Assembly (NCBI RefSeq): GCF_018882215.1
Contig: NZ_JACVOX010000002.1
Location: forward strand, 558,001-622,000
Reading direction: 5' to 3'
DNA: 64,000 bases
Source: Polynucleobacter sp. AP-Kaivos-20-H2
GTDB lineage: Bacteria > Pseudomonadota > Gammaproteobacteria > Burkholderiales > Burkholderiaceae
Positions 56,915-64,000 of this stretch are shown here, piece by piece. A program made the position numbers and the translations under genes. How positions within the stretch are numbered: the first letter of the stretch is position 1; each line of letters begins with the position of its first letter. The notes below the pieces were generated by a model. It worked only from the letters and a program-made list of their open reading frames with translations, did no database searches and was not told the DNA's origin.

Positions 56915-58180
56915 ATGTCAGAAGTTCACTCAAATCACCCGCCCAAATCACCCGCCCAAATCCGCACAGTTGACGTTGTTGTGGTCGGCGGAGGCATTAC
57001 TGGCAAGGCTTGCGCCCTAGGCCTAGCCCAACTTGGCTTACAAACCCTTGAAATTGCCCCTGATTTAGGACAAAGCGTCTCAAGCCCGCAAGGGGCTCAA
57101 TGGGGCCAAAGAATCTACGCCTTTTCGCCTAGCACCCAAAAATTACTAGCCCATTTGCACATTTGGGATGCAATTGATCATAGTCGCCTGCAAGCAGTCA
57201 GAGATATGCGCATCTACGGTGATCGCGGCGAGAAAAATGATCAACTCCATCTTTCTGCATTTGAAGCGGGAACCCCACAACTCGCCTGGATTGGAGAGGC
57301 CAATTTAATTGAGCACACTATCGATCAAGCATCGCGTTTTCAGAATAAGTTAGAACGGATTAATGATGTTGTAGAAAAAATTCAGGTGGATGCTGATGGA
57401 AGCACACTGTATTTAAAGAACGGTGGGGGCATTCGTGCGCAACTCGTAATTGCCGCTGATGGTGCCAACTCACCGATTCGCAATGAACTCGGCATTAATG
57501 CAAGCGAAGAAAGTTATTCGCAAAGTGCCGTCGTTGCCAATTGGCTCTGTGAATATCCCCATCTAGAAACTGCCTTCCAATGGTTTTTGCCAGGCGGCGA
57601 TATTGTGGCCATGCTGCCCTTGCCAGGAAAACAAGTGTCGATGGTTTGGTCTACTTCCCCAGAACAAGCAGCTGATTTATTAAAACTAGATCAAGCGCAA
57701 TGGGTAGATCAATTCTCATCCATTGCTAATGGTGCAATTGCCAAACAATTAGGTGCGCTGACTCTGAACTCAGTACCAGCAGCGTTACCTTTAAGAAAGA
57801 TTCGAGCCAAACGATTTATCGGGCCAGACTCCTCTCCGAAGGTTGTGCTCATTGGTGATGCCGCCCATGTCATGCATCCACTAGCTGGGCAAGGCCTGAA
57901 TTTGGGGCTTCGAGATGTTGCGGTACTACTGAATATTTTGGGCAAGCGTGAATCGTTCCGCACACCTAGTGACCTGGTATTACTAAGGCGCTACGAACGA
58001 CAACGTCAAGGCGACACTAGCGCACTCTTGTGGTTGACCGATAAACTCAAGAAATTATTTTCTGCAAGCAGCAGTACTGAACGCCAGCTCCGTAACTGGG
58101 GCTTAGGTCTTGTAAATAAAAGCCACTTTATAAAACAGCGCTTAATTGAACGCGCTTTAGGAGAGATTGATTTTGAATAA
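56915..58180 (+). CDS. UbiH/UbiF/COQ6-family FAD-dependent hydroxylase
   Basis: Aromatic-ring hydroxylase, most likely of ubiquinone synthesis. The 421-residue protein has the FAD-binding VVVVGGGITGKACALGL near the N-terminus, the middle ADGANSPIRNELG (DG motif) and VLIGDAAHVMHPLAGQGLNLG (GD motif). Which ring position it hydroxylates is not clear from sequence. Coq7 and IspB in this window serve the same pathway. It overlaps dsbC by 8 bases. Confidence 0.9.
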   Translation: MSEVHSNHPPKSPAQIRTVDVVVVGGGITGKACALGLAQLGLQTLEIAPDLGQSVSSPQGAQWGQRIYAFSPSTQKLLAHLHIWDAIDHSRLQAVRDMRIYGDRGEKNDQLHLSAFEAGTPQLAWIGEANLIEHTIDQASRFQNKLERINDVVEKIQVDADGSTLYLKNGGGIRAQLVIAADGANSPIRNELGINASEESYSQSAVVANWLCEYPHLETAFQWFLPGGDIVAMLPLPGKQVSMVWSTSPEQAADLLKLDQAQWVDQFSSIANGAIAKQLGALTLNSVPAALPLRKIRAKRFIGPDSSPKVVLIGDAAHVMHPLAGQGLNLGLRDVAVLLNILGKRESFRTPSDLVLLRRYERQRQGDTSALLWLTDKLKKLFSASSSTERQLRNWGLGLVNKSHFIKQRLIERALGEIDFE

Positions 58181-58889
58181 ATTGTTATCTGCGATTGCAT
58201 TCATTGGCGCCGCCCTGATTTGCACTACCCCACTTCATGCACAACAAGAACAGCAATTGAAGACTGAGATCCAAAAGAAGTTAGGCACAAATGCCAAAGT
58301 GAAAAGTGTTTCACCAGCTCCAATTTCCGGCCTTTATGAAGTACTAGTTGGCAATGATATTTTTTATACCGATACCTCGGGGAAGTACCTGATTCAAGGA
58401 GAAATCATTGAGCTCGCATCCGGTAAAAATATTACCGAGCAAAGACAAGCAGACTTAAACCGCATTAAATGGAGTGAATTGACTACTGCCAACGCAATTA
58501 AAAATGTTCGTGGCAATGGTAGTCGCCAGCTAGCAGTCTTCTCCGATCCAAACTGTGGCTATTGCAAGCGTCTAGAGAAATCCCTGCAGCAGCTTGATAA
58601 CGTCACCATCTACACCTATTTAATTCCAATCCTATCGCCCGATTCTGCACAAAAGTCGAAGCAAGTTTGGTGTTCTTCTGATCCCTATAAGACGTATATT
58701 GACTGGATGGTGAATGGCATTGCACCCAGCGGCAAGGGGGAGTGCAGTACACCACTAGATAAAAATATGGCTTTCGCAAAGACCTATGGAATCACGGGCA
58801 CGCCGACTTTATTCTTCACTGATGGCAGTCGCTTCCCTGGCGCAGTACAAATTACTGATATCGAAAAGAAATTTAGCTCTCTGAAATAA
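58173..58889 (+). CDS. dsbC: Thiol:disulfide interchange protein DsbC
   Basis: Periplasmic disulfide isomerase. The 238-residue precursor has a signal peptide (cleavage near LHA-Q, residue 23), an N-terminal dimerisation domain and a thioredoxin fold with active site C128-G-Y-C131. A later cis-proline loop is GITGTPTLFF. The start is a TTG at 58173 with AGGAGA 8 bases upstream; the TTG at 58167 is too close to that site. It overlaps the hydroxylase gene. Confidence 0.92.
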   Translation: MNKLLSAIAFIGAALICTTPLHAQQEQQLKTEIQKKLGTNAKVKSVSPAPISGLYEVLVGNDIFYTDTSGKYLIQGEIIELASGKNITEQRQADLNRIKWSELTTANAIKNVRGNGSRQLAVFSDPNCGYCKRLEKSLQQLDNVTIYTYLIPILSPDSAQKSKQVWCSSDPYKTYIDWMVNGIAPSGKGECSTPLDKNMAFAKTYGITGTPTLFFTDGSRFPGAVQITDIEKKFSSLK

Positions 58890-58894
58890 ATATC

Positions 58895-60676
58895 ATGAAC
58901 CATGCCGACTTACCCGCAATCCAATATACGGTCTGGCCGGCAGACCTCCATGGCCATCGCTATCGCGTCAAGCTGCATATTGCCAATCCCGATCCCGATG
59001 GTCAATTGCTGCAAATACCGACCTGGATTCCGGGTAGTTATTTAATTCGTGATTTCAGTAAACATGTCGAGTCAATTGAAGCATTTTCAGTAGAAGGCGC
59101 TAAGAAAAAAATAACGCTCGAACGTATTGATAATGACCATTGGCGCTTACCACAATGCAATGGTCCGATAGAGGTGCTCAGCATTGTTTATGCTTTTGAT
59201 TCTTCAGTACGTGCTGCGTATCTGGATACCGAGAGCGCCTTCTTTAACGCTACCAGCCTATGTCTAGCCGTCAAAGGACAAGAGCATTTGCCTTGCTCAC
59301 TCGCTATCACGGCGCCAGAACTTGCCTTCGCGGATCACTGGATAGTTCAAACCACCTTGAGAGCAGCCAAGACAGATAAGCGTGGATTTGGTTTTTATCT
59401 GGCACAAAATTACGATGATTTATTGGATCACCCTATAGCTATGGGCGAGTTCCAGCTCGTGCACTGGAAGTCAAATGGTGTAGCACATCGCATGGCCATA
59501 CAGGGATGCAATCATATTGTTGACGCCAAGCGTCTTGCACAAGATTTACAAGCAATCTGCACCAGCACTATTGATCTCTTCGAGCCAAAATCTAAGCGTG
59601 CCCCTTTTAGTGAATATCTTTTCTTAGTCAATGCGGTATTAAATGGCTATGGTGGTCTTGAGCATCGTAATAGCACTGCACTACTCTGCAGGCGCGATCA
59701 AATTCCCCAAGAAAATATTCTCTTTGAAGAATCTGCATATAGAGAATTCTTGGGTTTGTGTTGTCACGAGTATTTTCACGCATGGCTGGTTAAGCGCATT
59801 CAGCCAAAAGCCTTTCAACCATATGATCTGGCCAAGCGTAATCACACTCGCTTACTGTGGGTGTTTGAAGGCTTTACCAGTTACTACGACGATCTCCAAC
59901 TTCTGCGTAGTAAACGAATTGACCTCAAGACTTATCTAAAACTCGTAGCGGATAACTGGAACGGGATCTTGCGCGGCCCTGGGCGCCACAAGCAAAGCCT
60001 AGCTGACAGCTCTTTTGATGCCTGGACCAAGTATTACCAAGCGGATGAGAACACCCCAAATACGGTTGTCAGCTACTACGGTAAAGGTGCATTAGTTGCA
60101 CTTGGTCTTGATCTGCAGATTCGGGCATTCACTAAAAATAAACAGTCTCTAGATGACCTCATGCGCCTACTTTGGAATAGGCATGGCATCACCTTGGACG
60201 GCATTACAGAAGACGGGTTAGATGATTTGATTTTTGAATTGCTAGGTAATAGCTTTAGCAAAATCTGGAATGAAATGAAGGCTCGCTATATTTTTGGTAC
60301 AGAAGATATTCCGCTGCAAGAATGGATTGGCTCAAATCTGATTTCTGTAAAAACAAAATCTCAATCTACGCTGGAAAAACTCAAGCTACAGTTTGGGATG
60401 CGCCATACAGACGCCAATGGCTGGCTTAAGGTTACCCATGTGCTTGATGGCGGGATTGCTCAAGCAGCAGGTCTATCAGCCGGTGATTTACTAGCCAGTA
60501 TTGATGGGCAGCGTGTCACTGGCGCCCGCTGGGACAGAATCTTAGGCAGCCTTTCTGAAAACTCCCATGCCCGCATTACTTTCTATCGCGATGATCTAGA
60601 GCATGAGCGCATGGTTTCAATGCAATCTGCCCAGCTACCTGTGCAATATGAACTGACACCTAAGAAAGATGTCTGA
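58895..60676 (+). CDS. M61 glycyl aminopeptidase-family protease with PDZ domain
   Basis: Zinc metallopeptidase of the M61 family. The 593-residue protein has the zinc motif HEYFH (291-295), the third ligand region VFEGFTSYYDD (E325) and a C-terminal PDZ domain (about residues 490-580; GLSAGDLLASIDGQRV). No signal peptide is apparent, so it is probably cytoplasmic. It starts 6 bases after dsbC. Family members release N-terminal Gly or Ala; the biological role is unclear. Confidence 0.9.
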   Translation: MNHADLPAIQYTVWPADLHGHRYRVKLHIANPDPDGQLLQIPTWIPGSYLIRDFSKHVESIEAFSVEGAKKKITLERIDNDHWRLPQCNGPIEVLSIVYAFDSSVRAAYLDTESAFFNATSLCLAVKGQEHLPCSLAITAPELAFADHWIVQTTLRAAKTDKRGFGFYLAQNYDDLLDHPIAMGEFQLVHWKSNGVAHRMAIQGCNHIVDAKRLAQDLQAICTSTIDLFEPKSKRAPFSEYLFLVNAVLNGYGGLEHRNSTALLCRRDQIPQENILFEESAYREFLGLCCHEYFHAWLVKRIQPKAFQPYDLAKRNHTRLLWVFEGFTSYYDDLQLLRSKRIDLKTYLKLVADNWNGILRGPGRHKQSLADSSFDAWTKYYQADENTPNTVVSYYGKGALVALGLDLQIRAFTKNKQSLDDLMRLLWNRHGITLDGITEDGLDDLIFELLGNSFSKIWNEMKARYIFGTEDIPLQEWIGSNLISVKTKSQSTLEKLKLQFGMRHTDANGWLKVTHVLDGGIAQAAGLSAGDLLASIDGQRVTGARWDRILGSLSENSHARITFYRDDLEHERMVSMQSAQLPVQYELTPKKDV

Positions 60677-60682
60677 TCGAAA

Positions 60683-61432
60683 TTGAAAGCACTATTTTCA
60701 AAAGACGATATCCCAAAGGATTGGCAAGAATTACTGGGGAATTATTTCGAGTCAGTAGATTGGTGTTCACTAGAAAAAAATTTGCAGACTGCTCTTGATA
60801 CTGAAGTTGTTCGACCCGAGCCTCAGAACTTTTTTAAAGCCCTCAAACTTTGCCCCGTTGATTCAGTAAAGGTAGTGATCTTGGGCCAAGATCCTTATCA
60901 CTCACCAGGGCTGGCTCAAGGACTAGCCTTTTCTATTCCCGCTGAGATTGCAGTCAATTCACGAGAATTTCCCAGCTCACTACGCAACATCAGTAAAGCA
61001 TTTGCATTAGAAGGTTTTGGGTGTTTACCAAATGGCGATCTACACAATTGGGCCGAGCAAGGAGTGCTACTTCTCAATACAGCTTTGAGTGTCAAATTGG
61101 GCGAGGCTGGCAGTCATACGGGGCTGGGATGGAAAAGCTTCATTGATCATTTGATCGGCGCTTTATCAAAAGCTAGGCCGCATTTAGTTTGGATGCTATG
61201 GGGTGGTCATGCCCAATCTAAGCTGCCACTCATTGAAGTGGGTCAGAATCCTTTGATCTTGCAATCTTCCCATCCATCTGGACTTGGCGTATACAAGACG
61301 AATAAGCCTTTTTTGGAGCCTGGAGGTAAGGCCAGTTGCAATCACTTCACTACAGCCAATCAATGGCTGATTGAGCAAAAGAGCGCACCTATTCAGTGGG
61401 TGGAGAACAGTCAGGCCGACTTATTTAGCTAA
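60683..61432 (+). CDS. ung: Uracil-DNA glycosylase
   Basis: Removes uracil from DNA. The 249-residue protein has the catalytic GQDPYHSPG (D70), LLLNTALSVKLGEAGSH and the DNA-intercalating SSHPSGLGVY. No ATG lies ahead of the conserved region, so the TTG at 60683, 6 bases after the peptidase gene, is the likeliest start. It converges with a small membrane-protein gene, overlapping by 12 bases. Confidence 0.95.
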   Translation: MKALFSKDDIPKDWQELLGNYFESVDWCSLEKNLQTALDTEVVRPEPQNFFKALKLCPVDSVKVVILGQDPYHSPGLAQGLAFSIPAEIAVNSREFPSSLRNISKAFALEGFGCLPNGDLHNWAEQGVLLLNTALSVKLGEAGSHTGLGWKSFIDHLIGALSKARPHLVWMLWGGHAQSKLPLIEVGQNPLILQSSHPSGLGVYKTNKPFLEPGGKASCNHFTTANQWLIEQKSAPIQWVENSQADLFS

Positions 61433-61717
61433 AGCAGTAAAAACACATCCGACTGCACAGGCAGCAAAAATAGCGCTGGCCCACTCTAAGATTTGCCCGG
61501 ATTGGAAAAGCTCCCAGTATTGCCCTGCATACGAACTAGCTGCTGCCGCAATAAATCCCAGCAAGAAGGCCATCAGAATCCTGCCGGGCTTGACCCCATC
61601 AGAAGCTCCGGGGTAAAAAATCCAGGCTGACACCCCAGAAACACCCCCAATCACCAGAAAAGCCAAAAACCCCATTGATACCCCCATTAATACTGCCATC
61701 AAATCTATAATTGCCAT
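61421..61717 (-). CDS. Small membrane protein, possibly GlsB/YeaQ-like
   Basis: The 98-residue protein has three hydrophobic segments with glycine-rich spacing ([18 protein letters not shown], then [19 protein letters not shown] and a last helix near the end), reminiscent of the GlsB/YeaQ/YmgE transglycosylase-associated family, but I am unsure. The ATG at 61717 lies head to head with the hemA ATG, one base apart; an ATG at 61699 would give a shorter form. Confidence 0.6.
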   Translation of the reverse strand: MAIIDLMAVLMGVSMGFLAFLVIGGVSGVSAWIFYPGASDGVKPGRILMAFLLGFIAAAASSYAGQYWELFQSGQILEWASAIFAACAVGCVFTALAK

Positions 61718-61718
61718 T

Positions 61719-63035
61719 ATGAAGTTGTTGACACTCGGCATCAATCATCACACAGCGCCGGTCGCCATTCGGGAAAAGGTCGCCTTTGACCCTGAATTTC
61801 TTCAAGAAGCGTTGCACGATCTTCGCCAACATTTAGTTGGCGCGAATCAGGCCGGGCTGCCCGAAGCCACAATTTTGTCAACCTGCAACCGCACTGAGGT
61901 CTACTGTGCCGCAAATGATGCCAGCGCCGCAGGTCTTTTGCATGAAGCTACTTTCGATTGGTTAGCCAAAACTCAACAGCTTGCACCAAGCAGTCTTGAG
62001 CCTCACATTTACTCATTACCGCAATCAGATGCAGTGCGACACGCCTTCAGAGTTGCGTGTGGTTTAGATTCCATGGTAATTGGTGAAACACAAATCTTAG
62101 GTCAGATGAAAGATGCGGTTCGCACCGCAAATGATGCTGGTGTATTGGGAACCTATCTCAACCAACTTTTCCAGAAAACGTTTGCAGTCGCTAAAGAAGT
62201 GCGCGGCTCTACTGAAATCGGTGCACACTCTATTTCAATGGCTGCAGCTTCTGTTCGCCTATCAGAGCGTATCTTTGAAAAAATTGCAGATCAAAAGATT
62301 CTGTTTATCGGTGCTGGTGAAATGATCACCTTATGCGCAACGCATTTTGTTGCGCGCAAACCAAAAACTGTAGCAATTGCTAACCGCACTATAGAGCGCG
62401 GTCAGGAACTTGCGGATTCCATTTCTGCACAAGATGTTGGAGCTGAATCCTTTAAGCTCTCAGAGCTACCAGGGCGCCTACATGAGTTTGACATTATTGT
62501 TTCTAGTACGGCATCATCCCTGCCCATTATTGGCCTTGGCATGGTGGAGAGCGCCCTGAAACAGCGTCGCCACAAGCCCATGGTGATGATTGATTTAGCA
62601 GTGCCGCGGGATTTTGAACCTGAGATTTCTCGATTAGATGACATCTACCTCTATACCGTTGACGACTTAGGAAAGATGATTCAGACTGGTGCCAACTTAC
62701 GTCAAGCGGCAGTAAGCCAAGCTGAAGCGATCATCGAAGATCGTGTTGGTAACTTTATGCATTGGATGCAAGGTCGTAATGCTGTTCCACTGATTCAGGA
62801 TATTCAGCAGCAAGGTGAACGTTTGCGTCAGCTTGAACTCGAGCGCGCAATGAAACGCTTGATGCGTGGCGATGATCCACAAGAAGTTCTCAATGCCATG
62901 GCACAAGGCCTAACCAATAAATTTCTGCATGGCTCACTCCATGCATTGCAACACTCTAATGGCGCTGAGCGTGACGCCTTGATTAAGTTGTTACCCAAAC
63001 TATTCGCCTCGCATTCCAAGCCAGAAGACCATTAG
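61719..63035 (+). CDS. hemA: Glutamyl-tRNA reductase
   Basis: First step of C5 tetrapyrrole synthesis: reduces glutamyl-tRNA to glutamate-1-semialdehyde. The 438-residue protein has [15 protein letters not shown] at the start, the catalytic cysteine C56 in [26 protein letters not shown] and the NADPH-binding LFIGAGEMI. Its stop directly abuts the prfA start codon, so hemA-prfA are probably cotranscribed, the usual pairing. Confidence 0.97.
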   Translation: MKLLTLGINHHTAPVAIREKVAFDPEFLQEALHDLRQHLVGANQAGLPEATILSTCNRTEVYCAANDASAAGLLHEATFDWLAKTQQLAPSSLEPHIYSLPQSDAVRHAFRVACGLDSMVIGETQILGQMKDAVRTANDAGVLGTYLNQLFQKTFAVAKEVRGSTEIGAHSISMAAASVRLSERIFEKIADQKILFIGAGEMITLCATHFVARKPKTVAIANRTIERGQELADSISAQDVGAESFKLSELPGRLHEFDIIVSSTASSLPIIGLGMVESALKQRRHKPMVMIDLAVPRDFEPEISRLDDIYLYTVDDLGKMIQTGANLRQAAVSQAEAIIEDRVGNFMHWMQGRNAVPLIQDIQQQGERLRQLELERAMKRLMRGDDPQEVLNAMAQGLTNKFLHGSLHALQHSNGAERDALIKLLPKLFASHSKPEDH

Positions 63036-64000
63036 ATGAAGCCCAGCATGCGGGCTAAGCTAGACCACCTAGACACGCGCTTAGCCGAACTTAACTCCTT
63101 ATTAACCTCCGAAGAAGCAACCAAAGACATGGATGCTTATCGGAAGCTCACGCGTGAACATTCCGATATCGCTACCGTAGTAGAGCAGTTTGGCCTATAC
63201 AAGCAAGCTGAGGCAGATGCACAAGCGGCCGAGGAAATGCGCAAAGATCCTGAGATGAAGGACTTTGCCGATGATGAGCAGAAACAGGCTTTGGCTACGA
63301 TGGAAGAGCTTGCAGGCACATTACAAAAGCTCCTGCTTCCTAAAGATGAAAATGATGATCGCAATGTTTTCTTAGAGATTCGTGCCGGCACCGGTGGTGA
63401 CGAGAGCGCACTCTTTGCTGGTGATCTACTACGCATGTATAGCCGCTTCGCTGAACGCCAAGGCTGGAAAGTAGAAATGGTCAGCGCTGCTGAATCTGAT
63501 TTGGGTGGATACAAAGAAGTTGTTCTTCGCCTCGTCGGTCAGTCTGTTTACTCACGACTCAAGTTTGAATCTGGTGGTCATCGCGTACAGCGTGTTCCAC
63601 AAACCGAAACGCAGGGTCGCATTCATACATCAGCCTGTACTGTGGCAGTCATGCCAGAAGCAGATGAACTGGAGGCGGTCAAAATTAATCCCGCAGAGTT
63701 GCGTATTGATACCTTCCGCGCCTCAGGTGCTGGTGGTCAGCATATTAATAAAACGGATTCTGCAGTCCGCATTACTCACCTGCCAACAGGCACCGTAGTT
63801 GAGTGCCAAGACGATCGCAGCCAACACCGCAATCGTGAACAAGCCATGAAGGTATTGGTTTCTCGCATCATGGATGCTAGAGAGCGCGAGAAACATCAGC
63901 TTGAGGCGCAGACTAGGAAGTCGCTGGTTGGATCGGGCGATCGCAGCGATCGCATTCGCACCTACAACTTCCCACAAGGCCGCATCACCGACCACCGCAT
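63036..64000 (+). CDS. prfA: Peptide chain release factor 1 (3' end beyond the window)
   Basis: Reads UAA and UAG and triggers peptide release. The window holds 321 of about 360 codons; the last ~40 are off the right edge. The GGQ motif is at residues 233-235 ([14 protein letters not shown]). The stop-codon reading tripeptide is P188-Q189-T190 ([11 protein letters not shown]), where E. coli has Pro-Ala-Thr. The protein begins [16 protein letters not shown] directly after the hemA stop. Confidence 0.96.
   Translation, partial: MKPSMRAKLDHLDTRLAELNSLLTSEEATKDMDAYRKLTREHSDIATVVEQFGLYKQAEADAQAAEEMRKDPEMKDFADDEQKQALATMEELAGTLQKLLLPKDENDDRNVFLEIRAGTGGDESALFAGDLLRMYSRFAERQGWKVEMVSAAESDLGGYKEVVLRLVGQSVYSRLKFESGGHRVQRVPQTETQGRIHTSACTVAVMPEADELEAVKINPAELRIDTFRASGAGGQHINKTDSAVRITHLPTGTVVECQDDRSQHRNREQAMKVLVSRIMDAREREKHQLEAQTRKSLVGSGDRSDRIRTYNFPQGRITDHR

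Noticed and set aside
63137..63514. 125-codon open frame on the minus strand inside prfA
   Set aside because: Shadow of the coiled-coil region of RF1; Ser/Ala-rich low-information translation.
1..64000. CRISPR arrays, insertion sequences, prophage genes, tRNA or rRNA genes
   Set aside because: No regular direct repeats with spacers, no transposase or integrase proteins and no cloverleaf sequences were recognised in the short intergenic regions.

Overview
The window looks like a core-chromosome segment of a free-living freshwater betaproteobacterium, most likely Polynucleobacter (Burkholderiaceae). This is inferred from the protein sequences, moderate GC content, very tight gene packing and gene order; no 16S rRNA or marker search was possible. 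I see no tRNA or rRNA gene, CRISPR array, insertion sequence, prophage or integrase. Almost every gene is housekeeping. Bases 1-49 hold only the 3' flank of rpmA.

Layout: (1) 50-1721: rpmA and rplU leftward, divergent from ispB (quinone side chain), with a consensus sigma70 promoter inside the start of ispB. (2) 1718-9123: accessory metabolism: a GrdB-family protein, a fumarylacetoacetase-fold hydrolase, a PanE-family reductase, a sodium:solute symporter, an orphan squalene/phytoene synthase-like protein, an alkyl-DNA repair protein and a CorC/CNNM-type protein. (3) 9120-13141: a compact type IV pilus/type II secretion core (ATPase, inner-membrane protein, prepilin peptidase, all shorter than usual) joined to coaE and zapD. 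(4) 13138-18350: a Nudix hydrolase, an AAA ATPase and argJ, then a two-subunit Mo/Fe-S dehydrogenase of the IorAB type. (5) 18524-21841: secA and a divergent DciA-like gene. (6) 21863-40914: lpxC, a peroxiredoxin, and the complete division and cell wall (dcw) cluster in the order mraZ-rsmH-ftsL-ftsI-murE-murF-mraY-murD-ftsW-murG-murC-ddl-ftsQ-ftsA-ftsZ, read on the minus strand and largely translationally coupled. A promoter and a three-repeat MraZ box lie just before mraZ. (7) 41215-46289: coq7, bioB and the divergent bioAFD operon. (8) 46346-50012: an M20 amidohydrolase, an enoyl-CoA hydratase, mltA, a possible 37-residue membrane protein and apaG. (9) 50062-54701: an rpe-trpEGDC operon. (10) 54682-55708: a divergent pair, a membrane protein and a small winged-helix protein, flanking a perfect FNR-type palindrome. 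(11) 55780-64000: ychF, a UbiH-family hydroxylase with dsbC, an M61 peptidase, ung, a small membrane protein, hemA and a prfA cut by the window end.

The genes work together mainly in peptidoglycan synthesis and division (dcw, mltA, zapD, ftsZ), ubiquinone synthesis (ispB, coq7, ubiH-like), biotin and tryptophan synthesis, and protein export and folding (secA, dsbC). I did not find a convincing undescribed multi-gene system. The items most worth checking are the FNR-like site with its divergent pair, the reduced pilus/secretion core, the GrdB-family protein with Cys in a CPIC motif, and several palindromes and overlapping control elements.
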